DNA of 44,039 nt, from NCBI RefSeq assembly GCF_003865035.1, contig NZ_BHVZ01000009.1:1-44039 (forward strand), given 5' to 3'. Made by a program: the position numbers and the translations under genes. The notes under the pieces are model-generated. The model did no database searches and had not been told where the DNA came from. It worked only from the letters and a program-made list of their open reading frames with translations. Shown here piece after piece: positions 18,317 to 26,573 of this stretch. Origin of the DNA: Anaerotignum faecicola (lineage in GTDB: Bacteria; Bacillota; Clostridia; Lachnospirales; Anaerotignaceae). The stretch's first letter is position 1. Each line of letters begins with the position of its first letter.

Positions 18317-18501
18317 ATGCTTTTCTTTCTTTTGTGGATGCAGGGGAGGAAGGGGAGAATGGGAAAAAATGTATTTTGGTGGGAGGTGGAGGAGAACTTC
18401 TTTTTTTCTTGGGGAAAGTGCTTGAAGGAAAGCGCTTTTTTAATGAAAAAATCAATAGAAATGGGGCGGAAGGGGTTGTTTTTTTGTGGCGGCTATATTA
18501 C

Positions 18502-18578
18502 AATGTGGTTAAAAGTGGCGCAAAGTGGTTTTTTGTGGTGGAAAGCTACCGCGAAGGTGTGAAAGTGGCGGAAGGTGG
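18502..18578 (+). promoter_or_regulatory. MraZ operator: 10-bp-phased array of AAAGTGG-like boxes
   Basis: Seven-base boxes separated by exactly 3 bases run up to the mraZ start: AATGTGG (18502), AAAGTGG (18512), AAAGTGG (18522), TTTGTGG (18532), two degenerate units (18542, 18552), AAAGTGG (18562), AAGGTGG (18572). MraZ proteins of mollicutes are reported to bind AAAGTG[T/G] boxes with 3-base spacers, and those of other bacteria bind TGGG-type repeats, so autoregulation by MraZ is likely. A possible -10, TATATT, is at 18494-18499, but I see no good -35. The preceding 18317-18493 contains only G-rich sequence and a weak hairpin (18415-18438). Confidence 0.82.
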
Positions 18579-18588
18579 TGACAGCGAA

Positions 18589-19020
18589 ATGTTCTTAGGG
18601 CAATATCAGCACTCGATTGATGCAAAGGGGCGTTTAATCGTTCCGGCAAAGTTCAGAGAGGGGCTTGGCGAGCGTTTCGTTGTGACAAAGGGGCTGGATA
18701 ACTGCCTGTTTGCTTATCCGCAGGAGGAATGGAAGATTTTCGAGGAAAAGCTGAAGCAGCTTCCGCTGACAAACCCCGGTGCGCGTAAATTTGTGCGTTT
18801 TTTCTTTGCAGGCGCGGTGGAATGTGAGTTGGATAATCAGGGAAGAATTATGGTGCCGACGCATCTGAGAGAATACGCAGGCTTGAAAAAGGACATTGTT
18901 TCCATCGGTGTGAATAACCGCATTGAAATTTGGAATAAGGATAATTGGAACGAATACAGCGACGAAGAGGATTACATCAGCAACGAGCTTGCTTTTGAGA
19001 TGGAGAATTTAGGGATATAA
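18589..19020 (+). CDS. mraZ: Transcriptional regulator MraZ
   Basis: MraZ is a DNA-binding protein of AbrB-like fold that regulates the division and cell wall cluster it heads. The 143-residue product has the two duplicated half-domains. The first begins [20 protein letters not shown] (residues 1-20) and the second has [19 protein letters not shown] near 85; both show the DxxGR motif. The start is ATG 18589, 8 bases after GGTGGTG. The frame is open 85 codons further upstream, but only because the box array and G-rich leader lack stops; that part has no family match. Confidence 0.96.
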   Translation: MFLGQYQHSIDAKGRLIVPAKFREGLGERFVVTKGLDNCLFAYPQEEWKIFEEKLKQLPLTNPGARKFVRFFFAGAVECELDNQGRIMVPTHLREYAGLKKDIVSIGVNNRIEIWNKDNWNEYSDEEDYISNELAFEMENLGI

Positions 19021-19127
19021 CGAATCCTCGTGTAGCTGTAAGCTACATGAGCAAATGCAAATTTATTTGCATTTGGAATTCTCGAAGAGAATGATTCGTT
19101 ATGAATAAATTTGCGAAGCAAATTTAT
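19017..19127 (+). repeat. Four-way-junction palindrome plus an extra hairpin
   Basis: An outer stem, ATAACGAATC (19017-19026) with GATTCGTTAT (19093-19102), is perfect and encloses three hairpins. They are 19027-19037/19041-19051 (11 pairs, one G-T), 19052-19061/19066-19075 (10 pairs) and 19078-19083/19087-19092 (6 pairs); only two bases inside the outer stem are unpaired outside these arms. Directly after comes ATAAATTTGC/GCAAATTTAT (19105-19114, 19118-19127) with loop GAA. The outer stem includes the mraZ stop codon. It fills the mraZ-rsmH gap. It is not a terminator by sequence, as no T-run follows. It may be an inserted palindromic element or a structured RNA. Confidence 0.75.
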
Positions 19128-19200
19128 GAATGATTTAAAAGTATGAATGACTTAAAAGATAGATATCACACAACACAGACAAATCGGAAAGGCGGCAGGC

Positions 19201-20142
19201 ATGGAATTTCATCATATTTCCGTACTCCTGAACGAGTGCATTGACAATTTGAATATCACGCCTGACGGCATTTATGTAGACGGTACCATGGGCGGCGGCG
19301 GTCATTCCCTGGAGATTGCAAAACGGCTGACAACCGGTCGTTTGATTTGCATTGACCAGGACCCCAACGCGCACGAGGCGGCGGGAAAGCGATTGGCGGA
19401 ATACAAGGATAGAATCACATTTGTCAGAGATAATTTCGGCAATATCGCAAATATTCTGGATAGCTTAGGAATTGAAAAGATTGACGGGATGCTGCTGGAT
19501 ATCGGTGTTTCCTCGCATCAGCTGGATGAAGCGGAGCGCGGCTTTTCCTATCAGCAGGATGCCCCGTTGGATATGCGGATGAATCCGGACAGGCCCTTCA
19601 GTGCGTATGACGTGGTGAACGGCTATGACGAGGACGAGCTGGACAGAGTGATTTTCACCTATGGCGAGGAGCGTTGGGCGAGAAGAATCGCGCAGTTTAT
19701 CGTAAAGGAAAGAGAAGCAAAGCCCATTGAAACAACGGGCGAGCTGGTAGATATTATCAAAAAGGCAGTGCCGAAGGGCGCAAGAAAGGATGGTCCCCAT
19801 CCGGCAAAGCGCACCTTTCAGGCAATTCGCATAGAGGTAAACGGTGAGCTGGAGGTACTGCAAAGGGCGATTGATGACGTTGCCGCAAGGCTTGCGGTCG
19901 GTGGCAGGCTCTGCATCATCACCTTCCATTCCTTAGAGGACAGAATTGTGAAGGAGGCCTTCCGCAAGCAGGAAAATCCCTGTATCTGTCCGCCGCAGTT
20001 TCCTGTATGCGTCTGCGGCAAAAAGCCTTTGGGCAGGGTGATTACCAGAAAGCCCATTTTACCGAGCAAGGAAGAATTAGAGGAAAATCCTCGTTCCAGA
20101 AGCGCAAAGCTGCGTGTGCTGGAGGGGGTTTCGCAGGATTGA
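19201..20142 (+). CDS. rsmH: 16S rRNA (cytosine-1402-N4)-methyltransferase
   Basis: RsmH (MraW) methylates N4 of C1402 in 16S rRNA using S-adenosylmethionine. The 313-residue product has normal length. Motifs are [14 protein letters not shown] at the start, the cofactor loop [53 protein letters not shown] and [19 protein letters not shown]...CVCGKKP segment lies near residue 262. The ribosome site GGAAAGGCGG is upstream. Position between mraZ and ftsL is the standard dcw order. Confidence 0.98.
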   Translation: MEFHHISVLLNECIDNLNITPDGIYVDGTMGGGGHSLEIAKRLTTGRLICIDQDPNAHEAAGKRLAEYKDRITFVRDNFGNIANILDSLGIEKIDGMLLDIGVSSHQLDEAERGFSYQQDAPLDMRMNPDRPFSAYDVVNGYDEDELDRVIFTYGEERWARRIAQFIVKEREAKPIETTGELVDIIKKAVPKGARKDGPHPAKRTFQAIRIEVNGELEVLQRAIDDVAARLAVGGRLCIITFHSLEDRIVKEAFRKQENPCICPPQFPVCVCGKKPLGRVITRKPILPSKEELEENPRSRSAKLRVLEGVSQD

Positions 20143-20178
20143 TAAATATTGAAAAGACCCGAGAAAGGAGGGGAAAGG

Positions 20179-20712
20179 ATGGCAGCAAGAGACGAGAAGA
20201 ACAGAAAACGCAACCAGAGCGGTTCTTATTATACCTACGGCAATGTGGCGTATGAATTGCAGCCCGATTATACCCCTTACCGTGTGCGGGAGGAGGAAGA
20301 GGAACGGCGCAGAGAAGCGGCGCGCATTGCCAAGGAGGCGGAAAGAGAAAATAAGGTTTCCTTTGCGAAAATGGTAGGCGTTGCGATTATGCTGTTTATC
20401 GGCTGTATTGCATTTATGGGGATGCATGTTATGGTAGATCAGGCGGAGGTTTCTCTCAGAAGGGAAAAAAGCAAACTGGAGGATCTGAAATCCGCAAATG
20501 CGATTCTGGAGGCAGAGCTGACAGAACAGCTGGATATGGACTACATCAAGCAGGAGGCAACAGAACGGCTTGGCATGAGCGAACCGCAGCCCTATCAGGT
20601 GGTTTATATCAACGTACCCAAGCAGAGCTATACGGTGCAGCATGATACAGAGGAAACGACAGCGGAAACCTCTTTGGTGGACAGGATTTTAGATTTCTTT
20701 AAAAAGGATTGA
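20179..20712 (+). CDS. ftsL: Cell division protein FtsL-like
   Basis: FtsL is a bitopic membrane protein that joins the divisome complex with FtsB/DivIC and FtsQ/DivIB. The 177-residue product has a charged cytoplasmic N-terminus (about 70 residues, with a stretch rich in Glu and Arg), one membrane segment at about 75-95 (VGVAIMLFIGCIAFMGMHVM), and an extracellular coiled-coil from about 97 to 135. An ATERLGMSEP motif near 137 is typical of FtsL/DivIC proteins. The start is ATG 20179 after AAAGGAGGGG; an in-frame TTG at 20149 is rejected. Identity rests on position and topology, as the family is poorly conserved. Confidence 0.85.
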   Translation: MAARDEKNRKRNQSGSYYTYGNVAYELQPDYTPYRVREEEEERRREAARIAKEAERENKVSFAKMVGVAIMLFIGCIAFMGMHVMVDQAEVSLRREKSKLEDLKSANAILEAELTEQLDMDYIKQEATERLGMSEPQPYQVVYINVPKQSYTVQHDTEETTAETSLVDRILDFFKKD

Positions 20713-20718
20713 TGATAG

Positions 20719-22962
20719 ATGAGAAGAAAGGCCAGAGGAATAAAAGCGAATCAAAGGTTTGCTTTTATTCTTTTTGTATTTATGGTGATTTTGACGGTAT
20801 TATTCGGCAGAGTGCTGTATTGGAAGGTTGTGCATGGCGCGGAATTTGAAGCGGCGGCGAAAAATCAGCAGATTAACCGCTATGACTTAGTCAATGCGGC
20901 AAACCGCGGCAGTATTTTGGACAGAAATGAGCAGGTGCTTGCCGTTTCGACAGCGGTGTATAACGTGGTATTAGACCCCTTGCAGCTGGCGGAGGAGGAC
21001 GATGCCAAGAAAACGAAGAAGACCTTTGATACCCTTTGCGAATATTTCCCCGATTTGAACTACGAGGATTTGGAATATCATATTACAAAAAATCAGGAAA
21101 CGGGCAAAATCAATACGCCGACACACTGGAAATATCTGGTGAAGGGCGTGGAGAGAAGCGTGAAGGAGGAGCTGGAAAAGAAAAAGCTGCTGGGGGTTTA
21201 TTTTGAGCAGAGCAGTAAGCGCTCCTATCCGCTGAAAACTTTAGCCTGCCATCTGATTGGCTTCAACAACACATGGGGGCTTGAGGGCTATTATAATGAT
21301 GAAATGACGGGTACGCCCGGGCGTTCCTTTATCCTGTATCAGGGGGCGGACAAGGTAACCTATCAGGATTATGAGGCGCAGGACGGCAACACCATCGTGA
21401 CAACACTGGATTACAATATTCAGCAGTACGCCGAGCAGGCGGTGAAGGAAACCATGGAAGCATGGCCTTCGGAGAACGTGGCGGCAATCGTGATAAACCC
21501 GAATACGGGGGAAATCTACGCGATGGCTTCTGCGGACACCTTTGACCTGAATGACCCCGATGAGCCGACAGCGCTTGCGACGGATGAAACTTTCAAGGAA
21601 ACATGGGATGCCATGACGGATCAGGAAAAGAGCGACTATCTGAATACAATATGGAGAAATTTCTGCGTCAGCGATACCTACGAACCCGGTTCGATTTATA
21701 AGCCGCTGGTAGTAGCGGCGGCATTGGAGGAGGGCGTAATCACGAAGAACTCTACCTTCAATTGCAGCGGTAAAATTACGGTGGGAGACAGAGATATCAA
21801 CTGCCATCTGCACAGCGGACACGGCACGCTTTCTGTTGAGGAAATCATGGCGCAGTCCTGTAACCCCGGTGTGATTCAGATTGCACAGAAGCTGGGGGCG
21901 GAAAAATTCTATAAATATCAGAAGGAATTCGGCTTCGGGCAGAAAACAGGCATTGACCTGCCGGGCGAAGCAGAGGGGATTCTGCATGCGGAATCGCAGC
22001 TGCGTCCCGTTGAGCTGGCAACAAGCTCCTTCGGGCAGACCTTCAACTGCACCTCTATCCAGATGGCAACTGCCTTTTCTGCGCTGATTAACGGCGGCAA
22101 TCTGGTGAAGCCCTATGTGGTTTCGCAGATTGTGGATGATGACGGCTCTGTGGTGAAGGAGCAGACAGCAGAGGTTGTGCGTAAGGTGATTTCCCGGAAA
22201 ACATCTGACTATATCCGTACTGCGCTGAAGGCAACGGTTGACCATGGTACGGGTAAGAAAATTGCGATTCCCGGATATTCCATCGGTTGTAAAACAGGGA
22301 CGGCGGAGCAGGGCAAGCGTGACAAGAAGAACTGGACACTGACCCACATGGCATATTTCCCGGCGGAAAATCCGCAGTATCTGGTATTCAGCGTTATCCA
22401 TAAGCCGCAGGGATATGAGGACGGCGTGCAGACCACTGCAACCATGACAAAGCAGATTATGGAAAACATTATTAAATATAAGAATCTGGAGCCGACGGAG
22501 GAAACGGAAGAAACCGCAGCACTCAACGGCGGCAAGACGACCGTAACCATGCCCGATTACACAGACAGCAGCATCTATAATGTTGCGCTCGATTTGGAGG
22601 GCAAGGGGCTGACGTATAAGGTTGTCGGGACGGGCAACACGATTACGAATCAGGTGCCGAAGGCAGGCGCGAAGGTGGAAGCCGGCAGTGAGGTGATTCT
22701 GTATGTTGCGAAGGCGGAAGGAGAAGCAGGCACAACGAAGGTGCCGAATGTGGTCGGGAAAAGCTACACCGAGGCGGTGAAAACGCTTTCGGATGCAGGC
22801 TTTGAGGTAACCTTTGAGGGCGAAACCACGAACAGCACCGTAACGGCGCAGGATCCGAAATACGGCGTTTCCGTAGAGGCAGACAGCGAGGTGAAAATCA
22901 CGCTGACGAAGAAGGAAGCCGCGGAGGAAACGGCGGAGGAGCCGAAGAAAACAACGCAATAG
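20719..22962 (+). CDS. Penicillin-binding protein 2 (FtsI/PBP2B-like transpeptidase) with two PASTA domains
   Basis: A class B penicillin-binding protein of 747 residues that cross-links septal peptidoglycan. It has an N-terminal membrane anchor (residues 14-36), a dimerisation domain beginning at NRGSILDRNEQ, and a transpeptidase with S325-x-x-K328, SCN at 380-382 and KTG at 525-527. Two PASTA domains follow: one from about 613 (TMPDYTDSSIYNVALDLEGK) and one from about 675 (VPNVVGKSYTEAVKTL). A polar tail rich in Glu, Ala and Lys ends it. It starts 6 bases after ftsL. A second, similar protein follows, so one is probably the vegetative septal enzyme and the other SpoVD-like; this longer copy is the better FtsI candidate, by inference only. 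Confidence 0.92.
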   Translation: MRRKARGIKANQRFAFILFVFMVILTVLFGRVLYWKVVHGAEFEAAAKNQQINRYDLVNAANRGSILDRNEQVLAVSTAVYNVVLDPLQLAEEDDAKKTKKTFDTLCEYFPDLNYEDLEYHITKNQETGKINTPTHWKYLVKGVERSVKEELEKKKLLGVYFEQSSKRSYPLKTLACHLIGFNNTWGLEGYYNDEMTGTPGRSFILYQGADKVTYQDYEAQDGNTIVTTLDYNIQQYAEQAVKETMEAWPSENVAAIVINPNTGEIYAMASADTFDLNDPDEPTALATDETFKETWDAMTDQEKSDYLNTIWRNFCVSDTYEPGSIYKPLVVAAALEEGVITKNSTFNCSGKITVGDRDINCHLHSGHGTLSVEEIMAQSCNPGVIQIAQKLGAEKFYKYQKEFGFGQKTGIDLPGEAEGILHAESQLRPVELATSSFGQTFNCTSIQMATAFSALINGGNLVKPYVVSQIVDDDGSVVKEQTAEVVRKVISRKTSDYIRTALKATVDHGTGKKIAIPGYSIGCKTGTAEQGKRDKKNWTLTHMAYFPAENPQYLVFSVIHKPQGYEDGVQTTATMTKQIMENIIKYKNLEPTEETEETAALNGGKTTVTMPDYTDSSIYNVALDLEGKGLTYKVVGTGNTITNQVPKAGAKVEAGSEVILYVAKAEGEAGTTKVPNVVGKSYTEAVKTLSDAGFEVTFEGETTNSTVTAQDPKYGVSVEADSEVKITLTKKEAAEETAEEPKKTTQ

Positions 22963-22974
22963 GGAAAAGCATAG

Positions 22975-23025
22975 ACACCCTGTCTTTTCTATACAATAAT
23001 CAGTAGAGGGAAAAGACAGGGGTGT
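22975..23025 (+). promoter_or_regulatory. Long hairpin spanning the gap between the two PBP genes
   Basis: ACACCCTGTCTTTT (22975-22988) pairs with AAAAGACAGGGGTGT (23011-23025) at 14 positions with one bulged G. The right arm contains AGGGGTG, the ribosome site of the next gene, and a short T-run (TTTTG) follows. It could act as a partial terminator or as a block on translation of the second PBP. Neither is proven. Confidence 0.65.
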
Positions 23026-23030
23026 TTTGT

Positions 23031-24974
23031 ATGGAGAAACCGACGATAAAGGCAAAAAAACGGCTTTTGCTTTTTCTATTCTGTTCCATGTGCGGGTATC
23101 TGCTGCTGACGGGGCGGCTGGCTTTTATTGAGCTTTTTCGGGCGGAGGAATTGCAGGAGCTGGCGTATGAGCAGCAGACCAGAGACAGGCTGATTACGCC
23201 GAAGCGCGGCGCAATTCTTGACCGAAACGGCGCGGGCATTGCCCTGACGGAAACGGTAAACGCCGTGAGTGTGATTCCCGTGCAGGTGAAGGAAAAAGAG
23301 AAAACAGCGCAGTTTTTGGCAGAAATGCTGGATTTGGAATATACTGCGGTTCTGGAAAAAATTGAGCAGAGGGTTGCCTTGGTGCGCATCAAAACAAAGG
23401 TGGACACCGAAACGGCGGCAGCCATCCGCAGGGCGAACTATGCGGGGGTAGAGGTGGACGAGGATGTGCGGCGCATCTATCCCTATACGAGCATGGCGGC
23501 GCAGGTGATTGGCTTTGTCGGGAAGGATAATCAGGGGATTATCGGCTTGGAGGCAAAATATGACAGGCTTCTGGAGGGGGAGCGAGGGAAGATTCTTACG
23601 CTGACGGATTCCAGAGGGAATGAGGTGGACAGCGAGCAGGAGCGGATTCCACCCGTGGATGGGAAAAATCTGGTGACAACGATGGATGTGGTGATGCAGC
23701 AATATGCGGAGCAGACCATTGCAAAGGCGGTGGAAACGAAGGGCGCAAAGCGCGGCATTGTGATTATTCTGAATCCGCAGAATGGGGAAATTTATGCCAT
23801 GGCGAATTACCCTTCGTTTGATTTGAATGAGCCGTTTACCATACAGGATGAAGCACCGGCGGCGAAATGGGACAGCTTTTCCGAGCAGGAGAAAAATGAG
23901 TATTTGAACAAAATGTGGCGCAATACCGCAATCAATGATACATACGAGCCGGGGAGTACGTTTAAAATCGTGACCTCCTCGGCAGGTCTGGAGGAGGGGG
24001 TTGTGACCCCTGAAAGCAGCTTTTTCTGCCGCGGATTTTATGTGGCAGGGGACAGACAGATTAAATGCTGGCGCTATCCGCGCACACATGGGGCGGAAAG
24101 CTTTGTGCAGGGGGTACAGAATTCCTGCAACCCTGTTTTTATGGAGGTTGGGGAGCGCTTAGGGGCGGAGACCTTTTTGGAATATATGAAAAAATTCGGC
24201 TTTATGGAAAAAACGGGCATTGACCTTGCAGGCGAGGCAACGGGCATTATACATAAGGCGGAGAATGTCGGGCCTGTGGAGCTGGCAACGATGAGCTTCG
24301 GGCAGTCCTTCCAGATTACGCCCCTGCAGCTTTTGCGTGCCGCCTCGGCAATCGTGAACGGCGGATATCTGATTACGCCGCATTTTGCAAAGGGGCTTGC
24401 GGACGAAAACGGCAGGCTGACAGAGGAATTTACCTATGAGACAGGCGAGCAGGTGATTTCCAAGGAGACCTCGGAAACGATGAAAACGATTCTGGAAAGC
24501 GTGGTTTCCGAAGGAACGGGCAGCAAGGCATATATCCCCGGATACCGTATCGGCGGCAAGACGGCAACCTCGGAAAAGCTGCCGCGCAGAAGCGGAAAAT
24601 ATATTGCATCCTTTCTATCCTTTGCGCCGGCGGAAAATCCGCAGGTGATGGCACTGGTGCTGATTGATGAGCCGCAGGGCGTTTATTACGGCGGTACGGT
24701 GGCAGGGCCTGTGATGCAGGAGCTGCTGCGGAATATTCTGCCATATCTGGGGATTGAAGCGAAATATGATGCAAAAGAGGCGGAAGAAGCGGCAGAATTG
24801 AAAACGATTGTACCCGACCTTCGGGGCATGACCTTAAACGAAGGGAAGAATGCGCTTTTTCAGGCAGGGCTTTCAGCCGAAGCGGAAGCAGAGGGGGAAA
24901 CCATTACGGGACAGACCCCACCGGCAGGAGAGTGCGTAAACAAGGGAACGAAGGTTTTGCTCCGTATGGAATAG
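23031..24974 (+). CDS. Penicillin-binding protein, SpoVD-like, with one PASTA domain and a KTA motif
   Basis: A 647-residue class B transpeptidase with the same plan as the preceding PBP: membrane anchor at about 11-33, dimerisation domain from KRGAILDRNGAG, S309-x-x-K312, SCN at 365-367, and one C-terminal PASTA domain from about 598 (VPDLRGMTLNEGKNAL). The third active-site motif reads K510-T-A rather than the usual KTG. Position just before murE matches spoVD of spore formers, where it serves cortex synthesis. ATG 23031 is chosen for spacing from AGGGGTG; GTG 23022 is an alternative. Its ribosome site lies within a strong hairpin. Confidence 0.9.
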   Translation: MEKPTIKAKKRLLLFLFCSMCGYLLLTGRLAFIELFRAEELQELAYEQQTRDRLITPKRGAILDRNGAGIALTETVNAVSVIPVQVKEKEKTAQFLAEMLDLEYTAVLEKIEQRVALVRIKTKVDTETAAAIRRANYAGVEVDEDVRRIYPYTSMAAQVIGFVGKDNQGIIGLEAKYDRLLEGERGKILTLTDSRGNEVDSEQERIPPVDGKNLVTTMDVVMQQYAEQTIAKAVETKGAKRGIVIILNPQNGEIYAMANYPSFDLNEPFTIQDEAPAAKWDSFSEQEKNEYLNKMWRNTAINDTYEPGSTFKIVTSSAGLEEGVVTPESSFFCRGFYVAGDRQIKCWRYPRTHGAESFVQGVQNSCNPVFMEVGERLGAETFLEYMKKFGFMEKTGIDLAGEATGIIHKAENVGPVELATMSFGQSFQITPLQLLRAASAIVNGGYLITPHFAKGLADENGRLTEEFTYETGEQVISKETSETMKTILESVVSEGTGSKAYIPGYRIGGKTATSEKLPRRSGKYIASFLSFAPAENPQVMALVLIDEPQGVYYGGTVAGPVMQELLRNILPYLGIEAKYDAKEAEEAAELKTIVPDLRGMTLNEGKNALFQAGLSAEAEAEGETITGQTPPAGECVNKGTKVLLRME

Positions 24975-25028
24975 CGAAAAAGAGAAATGGTCTTTCCTTG
25001 CATTTTTCAAGAAAAATGGCAAAAATAT

Positions 25029-25057
25029 TTGGTTGTAGGAGATAAGTGTGGTATACT
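25029..25057 (+). promoter_or_regulatory. Possible internal promoter for murE
   Basis: TTGGTT (25029-25034, 3 of 6) and TATACT (25052-25057, 5 of 6) are 17 bases apart, with a TG one base before the -10 (extended -10). It lies in the 144-base gap before murE and would let the mur genes be expressed independently of the upstream PBPs. Confidence 0.6.
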
Positions 25058-25118
25058 AAAAAATGGCTTATTATTGAGATTTATTTATCGAAGCCGAAAA
25101 AGAAAGGAGGCTGTAAGA

Positions 25119-26573
25119 GTGAATCTGAAACAGCTTTTAGAGGGTATTTCTTATGAGGTACAGCAGGGAACGGCGGATGTGGAAATTTCCGATTTCCAGT
25201 ACGATTCCCGCAAGGTAGAAAAAGACGGCCTGTTTGTCTGCATTACAGGATTTCAGACGGACGGACACAAATATATTCCCATGGCATTGGAAAAGGGGGC
25301 GGTTGCCCTTCTGTGTGAGCATAGGGTGGAAAACGTACCCGAGGGCGTAACGGTGCTTGTGACGGAAAACAACCGCATTGCGCTGGCACTGCTTTCCGAC
25401 CATTTCTACGGACACCCCTCCGCAGAGATGAATGTCATCGGTGTGACAGGCACAAACGGCAAAACCTCGACCACCTATCTGATGAAATCCATTCTGGACA
25501 GAATCGGCAAAAAGGTGGGCATTATCGGCACGATTGAAAACCGCATCGGCGATGAGGTGCTGAAGGCGGAGCGGACAACGCCCGAATCGAAGGAGCTGCA
25601 GGCACTCTTTCGCCGGATGAAGAATGAGGATGTGACGGACGTTGTAATGGAGGTTTCCTCTCATTCCTTGGATTTGCACAGGGTAGACGGAATTGCCTTT
25701 GATGTGGCAATTTTCACGAACCTGACACAGGATCATCTGGATTATCATAAAACAATGGAAAACTATAAGGCGGCAAAGGGGATGCTTTTCGCACGCGCGG
25801 CAAAAAGCGTCATCAATATGGACGATGCCGCAGGCGCATATATGAAGGAGCAAAGCAAGGGCGAGGTGCTGACAATCGGCGTGGACTGCAAGGCTGATTT
25901 GACGGCGGAAGGCATTGATGTTTCCGCAGACGGTACGGCATTTGATATGCTCTGGCAGGGCAAGCGGTATCCTGTACACCTGCATACGCCCGGACGGTTC
26001 AGCGTATACAACGCATTGGGTGCGGCAGGAGCGTGTATTCTGCTGGGTGTGCCCGTAGAGGAAATCGTGGCAGGGCTGACGGCAAACCCCGGCGTTTCCG
26101 GCAGATTCCAGACGGTACGCAGCAAAAGGGGCTGTCAGGCGGTGGTGGATTATGCACATACGCCCGACGGTTTGGAAAATGTGCTGAATACAGCGAATGA
26201 ATTTGTAAAGGGCAAGCTGATTGCGGTATTTGGCTGCGGCGGCGACAGAGACAGAACAAAGCGTCCCATCATGGGCGAAATCGGCGGCAGACTGGCAGGC
26301 TACTGCATCATTACCTCGGATAACCCCAGAACGGAGGACCCGGAGAAGATTCTGGAGGATGTTGAGGTTGGGGTGAAGAAAACAGACTGCCCCTATGAAA
26401 AAATCGTGGACAGACGAGAGGCCATTCAGAAGGCGGTTGCTATGGCGGAAGCGGGCGACGTGATTCTGATTGCGGGGAAGGGACATGAAACCTATCAGAT
26501 TTTCCCCGACAAAACCATTCATTTTGATGACATTGAGGAAGTACGCAAGGCATTTGGAGAGGATTGCTTATGA
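25119..26573 (+). CDS. murE: UDP-MurNAc-tripeptide synthetase (meso-DAP adding)
   Basis: MurE adds the third residue to the peptidoglycan stem peptide in the cytosol. The 484-residue product has an N-terminal domain with FQYDSRKVEKDGLFVCI, the ATP loop GVTGTNGKTSTTYL near 108-121, TTPESKEL, and the C-terminal substrate motif DNPR at 401-404. The DNPR motif indicates meso-diaminopimelate rather than lysine. The start is GTG 25119, 8 bases after AAAGGAGG; the frame is open upstream to 24987 without family similarity. It overlaps murF by 4 bases (ATGA). Confidence 0.97.
   Translation: MNLKQLLEGISYEVQQGTADVEISDFQYDSRKVEKDGLFVCITGFQTDGHKYIPMALEKGAVALLCEHRVENVPEGVTVLVTENNRIALALLSDHFYGHPSAEMNVIGVTGTNGKTSTTYLMKSILDRIGKKVGIIGTIENRIGDEVLKAERTTPESKELQALFRRMKNEDVTDVVMEVSSHSLDLHRVDGIAFDVAIFTNLTQDHLDYHKTMENYKAAKGMLFARAAKSVINMDDAAGAYMKEQSKGEVLTIGVDCKADLTAEGIDVSADGTAFDMLWQGKRYPVHLHTPGRFSVYNALGAAGACILLGVPVEEIVAGLTANPGVSGRFQTVRSKRGCQAVVDYAHTPDGLENVLNTANEFVKGKLIAVFGCGGDRDRTKRPIMGEIGGRLAGYCIITSDNPRTEDPEKILEDVEVGVKKTDCPYEKIVDRREAIQKAVAMAEAGDVILIAGKGHETYQIFPDKTIHFDDIEEVRKAFGEDCL

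Noticed and set aside
18334..18588. 85-codon N-terminal extension of MraZ
   Set aside because: The stretch is a G-rich leader plus the phased MraZ boxes; the MraZ domain starts at ATG 18589 with a good ribosome site.
21241..23055. 604-codon open frame on the minus strand
   Set aside because: It lies opposite the PBP gene, has no ribosome site or family similarity, and its Cys/Arg/His-rich composition is typical of antisense frames in this genome.
25137..26522. 461-codon open frame on the minus strand
   Set aside because: Antisense shadow of murE, with the same biased composition; several similar long frames lie opposite murF, aroF, valS and others.
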